Of a DNA stretch of 40,607 nucleotides, positions 8,402 through 16,874 are shown one piece after another. The stretch is from Halalkalicoccus subterraneus (GTDB taxonomy: Archaea > Halobacteriota > Halobacteria > Halobacteriales > Halalkalicoccaceae). A program made the translations under genes and the position numbers. The number at the start of each line of letters is the position of its first letter. Positions within the stretch are counted from its first letter, which is position 1. Location of the stretch: positions 1-40,607 of the forward strand of contig NZ_RDQG01000046.1 in the NCBI RefSeq assembly GCF_003697815.1. The letters are read 5' to 3'. The notes under the pieces are model-generated. The model did no database searches, was not told the origin of the DNA, and was given only the letters and a program-made list of their open reading frames with translations.

Positions 8402-8751
8402 TACCCCTCGTAGGCGAGGTTCATGATCCACTGCGAGAAGGCGTCGCTGTTGGCGTCGATCTCCTCCTCGCCGATAAAGGGCGAGAGCATGTCGCCGGCC
8501 ATCAGCAACGAGAAATCTAGATCGCGGGCCGCGGGCGTCAGCAGGTAGGTGTTGTGGCCGTTGTAGACCGTGTCCTGGCGCTCGATCAGGTCAGTGCTGG
8601 CGAGCTTCTCGGCGATGCGACTGCCCTTTCGCGAGGAGACGTCCAGTTCCTTCCAGAAGTCGCTCTGATGGATCCCCCCGCTCTGGCGGACGAGTTCGAG
8701 CCCGACCCGTTCGTCCTCCGACAGCTCGGCCTCGAGTTCGGCGGCGCTCAT
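8401..8751 (-). CDS. Winged helix-turn-helix (MarR-like) transcriptional regulator
   Basis: This 116-residue acidic protein is built like a small DNA-binding regulator: helices LSEDERVGLELVRQSGGIHQS and FWKELDVSSRKGSRIAEKLA (putative recognition helix), then a wing IERQDTVYNGHNTYLLT. The C-terminal third (residues 75-116) is of unknown type, perhaps a dimerisation helix. It is upstream of the SnoaL-fold gene on the same strand, with an inverted repeat between them, so it may regulate itself or that neighbour. It is divergent from an aminotransferase gene. No ligand domain is seen. Confidence 0.75.
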   Translation of the reverse strand: MSAAELEAELSEDERVGLELVRQSGGIHQSDFWKELDVSSRKGSRIAEKLASTDLIERQDTVYNGHNTYLLTPAARDLDFSLLMAGDMLSPFIGEEEIDANSDAFSQWIMNLAYEG

Positions 8752-8772
8752 ATTCCTACAAGGCCGCCCGAC

Positions 8773-8783
8773 GCCTTTAACGT
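8773..8783. promoter_or_regulatory. Shared TATA-like element between divergent genes
   Basis: GCCTTTAACGT lies about 30 bases from the winged-helix regulator start at 8751 (read on the minus strand as TTAAAG) and about 33 bases before the ATG at 8808 on the plus strand. Either or both genes could use it; the two promoters would then overlap and compete. Confidence 0.35.
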
Positions 8784-8807
8784 TGACCGTCCACGACCGG
8801 GAGGATC

Positions 8808-9941
8808 ATGGGGCGCCCCCGCGTAGGCCGGTCCATGACCCCCGAGGAGCTTCGAGCCGAGACGCCGGGCTTCGAGAGCTGTACCTACCTCAACACCGGC
8901 GCGAGCGGGCCTAGCCCACGTCGCGTCGTCGAGTCTGCGACCGGTTGTATCGAGCACCACGAGTACGACTCGCCGAACGCGGAGGGGATGTACGTCGCCG
9001 CGGACGCGGTCTACGAGGAGGCCCGCGAGGCGGTCGCCGGACTGTTGAACACCGACGAGCGGCGGATCGCGCTGACCCAGAGCACGACCGACGGGATCAA
9101 CCGGATCGCAAGCGCGGTCGACTTCGAGCCGGGCGACGTCGTGGTTCGGACGGACCTCGAACACTCCGCCGGGATCCTGCCGTGGCAGCGACTCGCGGAC
9201 CTCCACGACCTCGAAGTCCGAGTCCTCGAAACGCACCAGGGTAGGATCGACCCCGAGGAGTACGCCGAGGCGGTTTCGGATGCTCGGCTGGTCTGCTTCA
9301 GCGCGCTCACGTGGACGCACGGGACGCGACTACCAGTCCGAAAGCTCGTCGAGATCGCCCACGACGCCGGGGCGCGGGTGCTCGTCGACGCCGTCCAGAT
9401 GCCCGGACAGACGGGAATGGACGTCGAGGCCTGGGGCGCGGACGCGGTCGCGGCGGCAGGCCACAAGTGGCTGCTCGGGACGTGGGGCGCTGGATTCCTC
9501 GCCGTTTCGCCCGACTTCCTCGAGGAACTGGAACCGCGTTCCGTGGGCTATCGCAGCGTGGCCGAGCCGGACGCCGAAACCTATGCCTTCCACGAGGGAG
9601 CCCGACGGCTGGAGGTCGGCACGACGAACCCCGCGCCCTACGCCGCGCTCGCGGAGGCGATCCGCACGATGGAGGAACTGGGCTCCGACCGGATCGAGTC
9701 CCGGATCGCCGATCTGACCGACCGACTCAAGACGGGATTGGGCGAAGATCGCCTGAGAAGTCCCCGCGAGTACGAGAGCGGGCTGGTGACGTTTTCCGAC
9801 GAGAGTCCCGAAGAAACCGTCGAACGACTGGACGAGGCGGGGGTTCGCGTACGGACGCTGCCCGACGGCGAGTCGGTCCGCGCGTCGGTCCACGCGATCA
9901 ACACCGAGGCCGATATCGACGCGCTACTCGAGGCGCTCTGA
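8808..9941 (+). CDS. Class V (PLP-dependent) aminotransferase / cysteine desulfurase-like protein
   Basis: The PLP-fold domain carries the class V features: TYLNTGASGPSP near the start, TQSTTDGINRIA, VLVDAVQMPGQ with the PLP aspartate, and AAGHKWLLGTWGAGFL with the Schiff-base lysine (about residue 220). The family includes cysteine desulfurases and isopenicillin-N epimerase-like enzymes. I do not see the flexible catalytic-Cys loop of SufS or IscS, so the substrate is open. The ATG at 8808 was chosen from its spacing to the TATA-like element; family similarity begins at the ATG at 8835, which is the alternative start. The 3' end overlaps menE tail to tail by 18 bases. Confidence 0.85.
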   Translation: MGRPRVGRSMTPEELRAETPGFESCTYLNTGASGPSPRRVVESATGCIEHHEYDSPNAEGMYVAADAVYEEAREAVAGLLNTDERRIALTQSTTDGINRIASAVDFEPGDVVVRTDLEHSAGILPWQRLADLHDLEVRVLETHQGRIDPEEYAEAVSDARLVCFSALTWTHGTRLPVRKLVEIAHDAGARVLVDAVQMPGQTGMDVEAWGADAVAAAGHKWLLGTWGAGFLAVSPDFLEELEPRSVGYRSVAEPDAETYAFHEGARRLEVGTTNPAPYAALAEAIRTMEELGSDRIESRIADLTDRLKTGLGEDRLRSPREYESGLVTFSDESPEETVERLDEAGVRVRTLPDGESVRASVHAINTEADIDALLEAL

Positions 9942-11378
9942 GCGCTCGGCGAGCAGTTCGCGGACGGCCCCGCGGTCGACGGTTCCCGAGGCGGTACGGG
10001 GTAACTCGTCGATGAAGGCGATCTCCTTCGGGCACTTGTAGCCCGCGAGTCGATCCTCGATGAACTCCCGGAGACCGGCCTCCACGACGTCGCCGACGAC
10101 CAGCGCACAGACGCGCTCGCCCCATTCGGGGTCGGGAAGTCCGACGACCGAACAGTCGTCGACCCGGGGATGCTCGCGCAGGACGCGGGCGACCTCGGCG
10201 GGGTGGACGTTCTCGCCGCCGGTGATGATCGCGTCGTCGATCCGGCCGAGCACACGGACCGAGCCGTCGGATCCGACGCTTCCGAGATCCCCGGTCCGGA
10301 AGCCGTATGGTCCGAAGATTCGGTCGTTCGCCTCGCCGTCGCCGTAGTAGCCCGCCGTCACCGTCGGCCCCGAAACGACGAGTTCACCGGGTTCACCGGT
10401 CGGGAGTGGGTCGCCACCGTCGATCGCCCGAACGCGAGTAAACGCGAGGGGGCGGCCGACCCGCTCGGGGTTCGCAAACGCCTCCTCGGGCCGGGCGGTC
10501 GAGACCTGCGAGGCCGTCTCGGTCATGCCGTAGGTCGGGTGGATCGGCACTCCCCGGCGCTCACAGCGCGCGATCAGTTCCGGTCGAGCAGGGGCACCAC
10601 CGGTGAGAACGAACCGTAGCGAGTCGGGGGGATCGCCCGCATCGAGTATTCGATCCAGCATCGTCGGAACCACGGAGATACCAGTAACACGGTGCTCGTG
10701 GAGATGTGAGAGCGCGTCCTCGGCGTCGAACTCGTCCGGAAGTACGGCACAGGTCCCGTAGAGCGCCGAGCGGACGATCGGCGCGAGCCCGCCCATGTGA
10801 TACCCCGAAAGCGGGTCGTACCAGCGATCGTCAGGGAGCACACCCAACCGGAACGCCGAGGCGACGGCGCTCGCGAGCAGGTTTCGACCCGAGAGGACGA
10901 CCGCCTTGGGCTCGCCGGTCGTCCCCGAGGTAAAGAGCATGGCTCGGGGGGAGTCAATCGAGGGGTCCTCGGGAGCGAACTCGGTGACCGGCTTCTCGGT
11001 GAGCGCCGAAAACGGGATCGCGGGGGCGTCGGCGACCGCTCGGGCCCGCTCCGTGTACCGCTCTTCGGCCACAAGCGCCGCGAGGTCCACCCTCCGAACC
11101 TGCACACGAAGCTCCGATTCGGAGAGCCGGGTGTTGAGCGGGACCAGCACCGCCCCGATCCGCCACGCCGCATGAACGAGACGGGCGAAGTCGGGAGACG
11201 TATCGAGGAAGACGCCGAGTTGATCGTCCGGCCGGATTCCGAGCGACCACAGCCGTCCGGCGGTTCGCTCCGTCGCCCGGTCGAGTTCGGCGTAAGTCCG
11301 CTCCTCGCCCGACTCGGCGTCGATCAGCGCGGTCGCGTCGGGAACTGCATGGCGCTGATGGGAAACGGGATCACGCAT
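9924..11378 (-). CDS. menE: o-Succinylbenzoate-CoA ligase
   Basis: The 484-residue adenylate-forming enzyme carries the AMP-binding P-loop FTSGTTGEPKAVVLSG, the TYGMTETASQVST motif, the hinge region YGFRTGDLG and GGENVHPAEV. In menaquinone synthesis it activates o-succinylbenzoate to its CoA thioester. Context supports the assignment: it is the last gene of menA-menC-menE and its ATG overlaps the menC stop (ATGCGTGA). One oddity is that the C-terminal motif usually ending ASGK reads TASGTVDR here, so the catalytic lysine of the adenylation half-reaction seems to be threonine. An ATG at 11516 in the same frame only extends it into menC. Confidence 0.9.
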   Translation of the reverse strand: MRDPVSHQRHAVPDATALIDAESGEERTYAELDRATERTAGRLWSLGIRPDDQLGVFLDTSPDFARLVHAAWRIGAVLVPLNTRLSESELRVQVRRVDLAALVAEERYTERARAVADAPAIPFSALTEKPVTEFAPEDPSIDSPRAMLFTSGTTGEPKAVVLSGRNLLASAVASAFRLGVLPDDRWYDPLSGYHMGGLAPIVRSALYGTCAVLPDEFDAEDALSHLHEHRVTGISVVPTMLDRILDAGDPPDSLRFVLTGGAPARPELIARCERRGVPIHPTYGMTETASQVSTARPEEAFANPERVGRPLAFTRVRAIDGGDPLPTGEPGELVVSGPTVTAGYYGDGEANDRIFGPYGFRTGDLGSVGSDGSVRVLGRIDDAIITGGENVHPAEVARVLREHPRVDDCSVVGLPDPEWGERVCALVVGDVVEAGLREFIEDRLAGYKCPKEIAFIDELPRTASGTVDRGAVRELLAERSERLE

Positions 11379-12372
11379 CGAACCCACCCCCGTCCCACGG
11401 GCCGTCGGTTCCGAGCCCCGGACCCCGCGGGACCGCGACCGTCCCGTGGCGAACGGGCGCGGGGTCGGGTGCGATGTCCTCGGCCAGCATGCCCGCGGTC
11501 GCGAGCCCGCAGGCACGCTCGATTCCGAGCGCCGCGGCGGCGTGGACCGCCGCGGTTCGGGCGATCACGGCGTCGATCGTCGTCGTCACGATCACGTTTT
11601 CGAGTCGTCGGCCGAGTTCGACGGCGCGGTCGACCCCGCCGAGCGCCATCGGCTTCAGAACGAAGACGTCGGCGGCGTCGGCGAGCGCCTCGATCTCCGC
11701 CACCGTGCGCCCCGCGAGCGCCTCGTCGAGCGCGATCGGAACGATGGGGGGGAGTTCACGGTGGCCCGCAGCGTCGTCGGCCGAGAGGGGCTGTTCGACG
11801 TACTCGAGGTCGTACTCGGCGAGCGCGGCGAGCGCCCGCCCGGCCTCCTCGCGGGTCCACCCCCCGTTCGCGTCGAGCCGTATCGCGGTGTCGGGACCGA
11901 CCGCCTCGCGGATCGCACGGACTCGCCGAACGTCCTCGTCCACGGGGCGTGCGCCGACCTTGCACTTGACCGTCCCGAAGCCGTTTTCGACGGCCTCGTG
12001 GGCGGCGTCGGCGCTCTCCTCGACCGAACTGTCGCCGAGCGTCGCGTTGACCGCCACCTCCTCGACCGGGTCGTCGTCCAGTCGGCAAAAGAGCGAAACC
12101 CCCTCCTCGCGGGCGTCACGATCCATGAGCGCGAGCGAGAGGCCGTGGCGCGCGGCCGGGCGGTCGTCGAGGTCAGCGAGGGCGGTCTCGGGGTCGTCGA
12201 TTTCAGTGAGAGTTTCCCGGCACTCCTCGTAGGACTCGGTCCAGCCGGGAAGCGGCGTCGCCTCTCCCATCCCCTCATCGATCCGAATAGTGAACCCCCG
12301 CCGTTCGCGGATCTCGCCCGCCGCGGTCGAGAGCGGCGTCTTCAGGGGAATGGAGAACTTCTCGACCCTCAT
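11371..12372 (-). CDS. menC: o-Succinylbenzoate synthase
   Basis: This 333-residue enolase-superfamily enzyme has the expected active-site residues: the acid/base pair KCK at 136-138, metal ligands Asp167 (RLDANGG), Glu193 (YVEQPLS) and Asp216 (IALDEAL), and Lys240 (VLKPMALGG). It dehydrates SHCHC to o-succinylbenzoate in menaquinone synthesis. The ATG overlaps the menA stop (ATGA at 12369-12372), and its own stop overlaps the menE start, so menA-menC-menE reads as a tightly coupled operon. Related dipeptide epimerases share the fold, but the men context decides. Confidence 0.92.
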   Translation of the reverse strand: MRVEKFSIPLKTPLSTAAGEIRERRGFTIRIDEGMGEATPLPGWTESYEECRETLTEIDDPETALADLDDRPAARHGLSLALMDRDAREEGVSLFCRLDDDPVEEVAVNATLGDSSVEESADAAHEAVENGFGTVKCKVGARPVDEDVRRVRAIREAVGPDTAIRLDANGGWTREEAGRALAALAEYDLEYVEQPLSADDAAGHRELPPIVPIALDEALAGRTVAEIEALADAADVFVLKPMALGGVDRAVELGRRLENVIVTTTIDAVIARTAAVHAAAALGIERACGLATAGMLAEDIAPDPAPVRHGTVAVPRGPGLGTDGPWDGGGFDA

Positions 12373-13304
12373 CCGATCACCAGCCCGATGGCGAAGAGCG
12401 CGGCGAAGGCCGCGACCAGTTTTCCGGTGCGTTCGAGTGCCGGGTTGAGCGCCTCGCCGGATGTCTCCGTGAGCAGGGTCCGGAGGACCGAGGCGGCGTA
12501 GGGGACGGTGAGATACGGCAGGAGGACGGCGAGACCGAAGCCCGAGAGGAGGAACCAGGGCGGCGTGGCGTATGCGAGCGCGAACAGCGCAGCGTACTCG
12601 GCCCTGCTGAACCGATACCCGAGCAGCACCGCGAGCGTTCGCTTGCCGGTCTCGCGGTCGGTTTCGAGGTCCCGGACGTTGTTGACGACCAGCACCGCGG
12701 TCGCGAGCGCGGCGACGGGGAGGCTGGCGACGACCGCCTCCGTGGTGACCGTCCCGGAGGGAAGCCACAGCGGGAACGGCTCGGCGAGGACGGCGGCGGC
12801 CTGCACGTAGTAGGTGCCCGTCACCGCGACCAGCCCGAAGAAGACGAACACGAAGAGGTCGCCCAACCCGCGATAGCCGTAGGGGTAGGGCCCGCCGGTG
12901 TAGGCGATCCCCGAGGCGATGCTCGCGAGGCCGACCACGAGGATCGGGACGCCGCCGACGGAGACGAGGTAGGTGCCGACGAGGATCGCGAGCGCGAAGG
13001 TGAGGGCCATCGCGCGCTTGACCTCGTTCGCTTCGATCAGACCCGACTGGGTGACGCGAGTGAAGCCCTCGCGGTCGTCGGTGTCGGCACCCTTGATCGC
13101 GTCGTAGTAGTCGTTCGCGAAGTTCGTCCCGATCTGGATCAGCGTCGCGCCCACGAACGCCGCCAGCGCCGGTAGGAGGGAGAACACGCCGTCCTCGAGC
13201 GCGAGCGCGATCCCGACGAGGATCGGTGCGGCAGCCACCGGAAGCGTCTGCGGGCGGGCGGCCATCAGCCACGCTTTCCGCCGGGAGACATCGACCGTAC
13301 TCAT
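12369..13304 (-). CDS. menA: 1,4-Dihydroxy-2-naphthoate polyprenyltransferase
   Basis: This 311-residue UbiA-family membrane protein has about eight or nine hydrophobic helices. The first Asp-rich motif is seen in NFANDYYDAIKGADTDDREG and the second in NNVRDLETDRETGKR; together they bind Mg-diphosphate of the prenyl donor. It attaches the isoprenoid tail to DHNA in the membrane, giving demethylmenaquinone. The start at 13304 (MSTVDVSRRKAW) was taken over the ATG at 13322, which adds six unmatched residues. It leads the menA-menC-menE operon; no methyltransferase gene for the last step is nearby. Confidence 0.93.
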   Translation of the reverse strand: MSTVDVSRRKAWLMAARPQTLPVAAAPILVGIALALEDGVFSLLPALAAFVGATLIQIGTNFANDYYDAIKGADTDDREGFTRVTQSGLIEANEVKRAMALTFALAILVGTYLVSVGGVPILVVGLASIASGIAYTGGPYPYGYRGLGDLFVFVFFGLVAVTGTYYVQAAAVLAEPFPLWLPSGTVTTEAVVASLPVAALATAVLVVNNVRDLETDRETGKRTLAVLLGYRFSRAEYAALFALAYATPPWFLLSGFGLAVLLPYLTVPYAASVLRTLLTETSGEALNPALERTGKLVAAFAALFAIGLVIG

Positions 13305-13378
13305 TGTCCAAACGGACGGCATGACGGAGCATTATCCCTGCGAAAACATTTTTGTAATTGAAAATAATTCTAAATGAT

Positions 13379-13588
13379 ATGCGGTCCGACCTCAGCGAGA
13401 TCCGGTCGTCACCACTCGTGACAGCGGTGTTCCTCCTGGCGCTGGTCGTGTTCGTTGGAGCCATCCTGTTCGCACCGGGAGGCGATTCATGGGGCGCGCC
13501 GATGGGATCACCGGAGTGGCTGCTCGGGGCCGCTTGCGCTACCCTCGCTGTGGCGCTCGGCGTTCGCTCGTGGATGCGAGGGGAGTGA
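13379..13588 (+). CDS. Small two-helix membrane protein, unknown
   Basis: The 69-residue protein has two hydrophobic segments (LVTAVFLLALVVFVGAILFA and LLGAACATLAVALGV) joined by a short Gly/Pro-rich loop, and ends with WMRGE. I do not recognise the family. The ATG at 13379 is preceded by the AT-rich stretch 13347-13375, which can serve as promoter for this gene and for divergent menA. A TTG at 13358 could extend it by seven residues. Coding-like codon use supports it as real, but the evidence is limited. Confidence 0.55.
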   Translation: MRSDLSEIRSSPLVTAVFLLALVVFVGAILFAPGGDSWGAPMGSPEWLLGAACATLAVALGVRSWMRGE

Positions 13589-13648
13589 CGTATCAGCCAG
13601 TGTGATCGAGGCACATACGACTAACAGCTACCCCTACGAACGGGCCGT

Positions 13649-14191
13649 ATGGCTCGCGTTCCCTACGTCGAAAGCGAGGGCGTCCCAGAACAGCACCGCG
13701 ATCTGCTCGTCTCGTCGCTGCAGGACCGCCCGCTGCACGTCTACCGGGCGCTCGGCAACAACCCCGAAGTGCTCGCCGGCCTGCGTGGCTTTCTCTCCTC
13801 GCTCTGGAGCGACAGCGGCCTTACGGACCGTCGCCGGGAGCTCGTGATTCTCGCAGTAACGAGGGAGATCGAAAACGAGTACGAGTTCCACCAGCACGTG
13901 ACCATCGCCCGTGACGTCGGAATCGACGACGGAGCCATCGCCGCGGTGTCACGCGGGGAGTTCGATGACCTCGACGAGGAGGAGGCTGTCCTGCTTCGCT
14001 ACGCGCTCGCGGTCGTCCGCGGGGCGGTCGAGGATCGGGATCACGACGCCGTCACCGTCTACTACGACGAGTCGGCCGTGGTCGGCATCGCGGCGCTCGC
14101 GGAGGGCTATACCGCCCTCGGCGGGATCATCGACGCGCTTGGCGTCGAGCTAGAGGAGGCGTTCGTCGGGTGGGATCCGACAGTCGAGTGA
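13649..14191 (+). CDS. Carboxymuconolactone decarboxylase (CMD/AhpD)-family protein
   Basis: The product has 180 residues. The all-helical CMD pattern is seen in LTDRRRELVILAVTREIENEYEFHQHV, followed by ARDVGIDDGAIAAVSRGEFDDL and ALAEGYTALGGIIDALGV at the C-terminus. Many CMD proteins carry a redox CxxC before the histidine; here the equivalent region reads EYEFHQH with no cysteine, so an AhpD-like thiol role is unlikely. Some cysteine-free members act as decarboxylases or have unknown roles. It lies between the two men blocks on the opposite strand and converges with menB, one base apart. Confidence 0.8.
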   Translation: MARVPYVESEGVPEQHRDLLVSSLQDRPLHVYRALGNNPEVLAGLRGFLSSLWSDSGLTDRRRELVILAVTREIENEYEFHQHVTIARDVGIDDGAIAAVSRGEFDDLDEEEAVLLRYALAVVRGAVEDRDHDAVTVYYDESAVVGIAALAEGYTALGGIIDALGVELEEAFVGWDPTVE

Positions 14192-14192
14192 C

Positions 14193-15104
14193 TCAGTAGT
14201 GCCACGGGTAGTCGTCGAAGTCGGGATCGCGCTTCTCGAGGAAGGCATTCCGACCCTCTTGAGCCTCGTCGGTCATGTAGCCCAGCCGGGTGGCCTCGCC
14301 CGCGAACACCTGCTGGCCGACCATCCCGTCGTCGACGGCGTTGAACCCGAACTTGAGCATGCGGATGGCGGTCGGGCTCTTCGAGGTGATCCGGTTCGCC
14401 CACTCGATGGCCGTCGCCTCTAACTCCTCGTGGGGCACTGTTTCGTTGGCCATCCCCATTTCCACCGCCTCCTCGGCCGAGTAGGTCTTCCCGAGGAAGA
14501 AGACCTCCCTCGCCTTCTTCTGGCCGACCTGCCGAGCCAAGTAGGCCGAACCGAACCCGGCGTCGAAACTCGCCACGTCGGGGTCGGTCTGGAGGAACTT
14601 CGCGTGCTCCTCGCTCGCGAGCGTCATGTCACAGATGACATGGAGGGAATGGCCACCGCCGACCGCCCAGCCCGGTACGACGGCGATCACGGGCTTTGGC
14701 ATGAACCGGATCAACCGCTGGACTTCGAGGATGTGGAGTCGGCCGGCCTTGGCCTCGCGGACGTCGTCCGAATCGTCGTCCGCGGCCTCGTCGTCGCCGC
14801 GGTACTCGTAGCCCGAACCGCCCCGCACTGACTGGTCACCCCCCGAACAGAACGCCCAGCCGCCGTCCTTTTCGGAGGGGCCGTTCCCGGTCAGCAGGAC
14901 ACAGCCCACGTCGGTCTGTTTGCGCGCGTGATCCAGCGCGCGATAGAGTTCGTCGACGGTACCGGGCCGGAAGGCGTTTCGCAGTTCGGGGCGGTCGAAG
15001 GCGATCCGAACCGCGCCCGTCTCACGCGCACGGTGGTAGGTGACGTCGTCGAAGTCGTTCTCGACGGGTTCCCAGCGGTCGGGATCGAAGATCTCGGAAA
15101 CCAT
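14193..15104 (-). CDS. menB: 1,4-Dihydroxy-2-naphthoyl-CoA synthase
   Basis: The product has 303 residues of crotonase fold. Features are the substrate pocket FDRPELRNAFRPGTVDEL, the oxyanion-hole segment FCSGGDQSVRGGSGYEYRG, VPGWAVGGGHSLHVICDMTLA, TDPDVASFDAGFGSAYLARQ and the C-terminal YMTDEAQEGRNAFLEKRDPDF. The GGDQ and EGRNAF strings are typical of MenB. It closes the second naphthoquinone ring from o-succinylbenzoyl-CoA. The start MVSEIF at 15104 was chosen; an ATG at 15131 is possible. It follows menD by 36 bases and is the last gene of menF-menD-menB. Confidence 0.93.
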   Translation of the reverse strand: MVSEIFDPDRWEPVENDFDDVTYHRARETGAVRIAFDRPELRNAFRPGTVDELYRALDHARKQTDVGCVLLTGNGPSEKDGGWAFCSGGDQSVRGGSGYEYRGDDEAADDDSDDVREAKAGRLHILEVQRLIRFMPKPVIAVVPGWAVGGGHSLHVICDMTLASEEHAKFLQTDPDVASFDAGFGSAYLARQVGQKKAREVFFLGKTYSAEEAVEMGMANETVPHEELEATAIEWANRITSKSPTAIRMLKFGFNAVDDGMVGQQVFAGEATRLGYMTDEAQEGRNAFLEKRDPDFDDYPWHY

Positions 15105-15140
15105 GCGAACCGGTACGCGTCCGGCCGCCAAAAGCGCCCG

Positions 15141-16874
15141 TCATCCGAGGCGCTCGCGAACCCGCTCGTGGATTTCCTCCCGGATCCGGTGGCTCGCCTC
15201 GCTATCGGTGCGTACCTCGATCACCTGCGTTCTCGAGGCGGTGAGCGAGGCCGCATACGCGTCCTCAAACCCTGAAAGGGAGTCCGTACGGACGAACTCG
15301 AAGCCGTAGAGGTCGGCCGTCGCCTCGAAATCGAGGCCGTGCGGGGTCTTGAACTGGCCGGTAAACGGCGGGTCGAACCCCTCGATGGGAAGCATGTGGA
15401 AGATGCCGCCGCCGTCGTTGTTGATCAGGACGACCGTGGCGTCGATTCCCAAGCGGGCGACCGCGAGCAGGCCGTTGGTGTCGTGGTAGTACGCCAGGTC
15501 CCCGGTTACGAGCACGAGGGGATCGTCGGTGGCACTGCCTGCCCCCAGAGCGCTACTGGTGATCCCGTCGATCCCGCTGGCACCCCGGTTGCCCAAAACG
15601 GTGAGGTCGGTCCCGCGGGGCCGTGCGAAGCGATCGGCGTCCCGGATCGGCATCGAGTTCGAGACGAACACCGTCGCGGGGTCGGGCGCATCCGAGAAAA
15701 CGCGTTCGAGGACCGCACCCTCGAACAGACGGTTCGTTTCCTCGTCGATGAGGGTCCAGTACTGGTCCTCGGCACCCTCGAACCGTGCCCGCCACTCGTC
15801 GCTCGTCGAGGAGTCGAGGTCGGCGGCGAGCGCTCGTGCGAGTTCGTTTCCGTCGGCGGCGACGAGGTCGGTTGCGGTGAACGTCGCCTCGCGCCACTCG
15901 CCGGCAGGGTCGACGAGGAACTGCCGAGCGTCGGCGTCCCGCAGGTAGTTCCGAAGGGGTTTCGAAGTGGGTGAGGCCCCGAACCGAAGCACCAGATCGG
16001 GATCCGGCCAGTCGGCGGCTGCGAGCCACGAGTCGTACCCGCCGGCCACGGTCGCCTCGTCGGAGTCGAATCGAACCCCCGAGAGGGGGTCCGCGAGGAT
16101 CGGAAAGTCCGTTTTCCGGCCGAGTTCGTGGATCGGTTCGCCAGCGAGACGGTCGGAGGGGCCAGCGACGATCAGGCCGCGTTCCGCGTTTTCGACGGCC
16201 CCCGCGAGCCGTCGGCGGTCGGTCTCGGAGAGGGTCGGTCGACCCTGCGTCACCGAGACGAACGGTCCGTCGCGCCCTGCTGCGGCGATCGGGAAGCGGT
16301 CGGCGAAGTCGGCGGGAAAGTCCTCGGTCTCGATGGGTTCGAGCGGTTTGGCGAACGGGGCGTTCAGGTGGACCGGTCCCGCGGGCACCCCCGTCGTCTC
16401 TGAGAGGGCCCGACAGACGGTGGTTCGCAGCGACCGGAGCCGGCGGCCCTCGGGGGCGGGTTCGGGGAGTTCGCGATACCACCGCACGGCGTCGCCGTAG
16501 AGCGTGGTCTGGTCGATCGTCTGGTTCGCACCCGAGTCACGCAGTTCGGCGGGGCGGTCGGCGGTGAGTACGAGCATCGGGACCCGCGACTGGGAGGCTT
16601 CGACGACGGCCGGATGGAAGTTCGCGGCGGCCGTCCCCGACGTACAGACCAGCGGCGTCGGTTCCCCCGTTCGTTTCGCGCGTCCGAGCGCGTAGAAGGC
16701 CGCCGAGCGCTCGTCGAGATGCGAGTGCACGGTAATGGAGTCGTGGGCGGCGAAGGCCACCGTGAGGGGTGTCGAGCGGCTTCCGGGTGCGATACAGACG
16801 TCCTCGATCCCCGATTTCGCGAGTTCGTCGGCGATCGTTCGTCCCCAGAGGGTTGAGCGGTTCGGCGCGCTCAT
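15141..16874 (-). CDS. menD: SEPHCHC synthase (2-succinyl-5-enolpyruvyl-6-hydroxy-3-cyclohexene-1-carboxylate synthase)
   Basis: This thiamine-diphosphate enzyme has 577 residues. The N-terminal domain has CIAPGSRSTPLTVAF, HLDERSAAFYALG and CTSGTAAANFHPAVVEAS; the C-terminal ThDP domain has the GDLAYYHD...INNDGGGIFHMLP arrangement that binds the cofactor and Mg. It joins 2-oxoglutarate-derived succinic semialdehyde to isochorismate. The start (MSAPNRST) overlaps the menF stop as ATGA. The same frame stays open far upstream over menF, but that part has no similarity and was left out. It is the second gene of menF-menD-menB. Confidence 0.94.
   Translation of the reverse strand: MSAPNRSTLWGRTIADELAKSGIEDVCIAPGSRSTPLTVAFAAHDSITVHSHLDERSAAFYALGRAKRTGEPTPLVCTSGTAAANFHPAVVEASQSRVPMLVLTADRPAELRDSGANQTIDQTTLYGDAVRWYRELPEPAPEGRRLRSLRTTVCRALSETTGVPAGPVHLNAPFAKPLEPIETEDFPADFADRFPIAAAGRDGPFVSVTQGRPTLSETDRRRLAGAVENAERGLIVAGPSDRLAGEPIHELGRKTDFPILADPLSGVRFDSDEATVAGGYDSWLAAADWPDPDLVLRFGASPTSKPLRNYLRDADARQFLVDPAGEWREATFTATDLVAADGNELARALAADLDSSTSDEWRARFEGAEDQYWTLIDEETNRLFEGAVLERVFSDAPDPATVFVSNSMPIRDADRFARPRGTDLTVLGNRGASGIDGITSSALGAGSATDDPLVLVTGDLAYYHDTNGLLAVARLGIDATVVLINNDGGGIFHMLPIEGFDPPFTGQFKTPHGLDFEATADLYGFEFVRTDSLSGFEDAYAASLTASRTQVIEVRTDSEASHRIREEIHERVRERLG

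Noticed and set aside
11446-12501. Plus-strand frame opposite menC and menA
   Set aside because: Antisense to two well-supported men genes with all catalytic residues in place.
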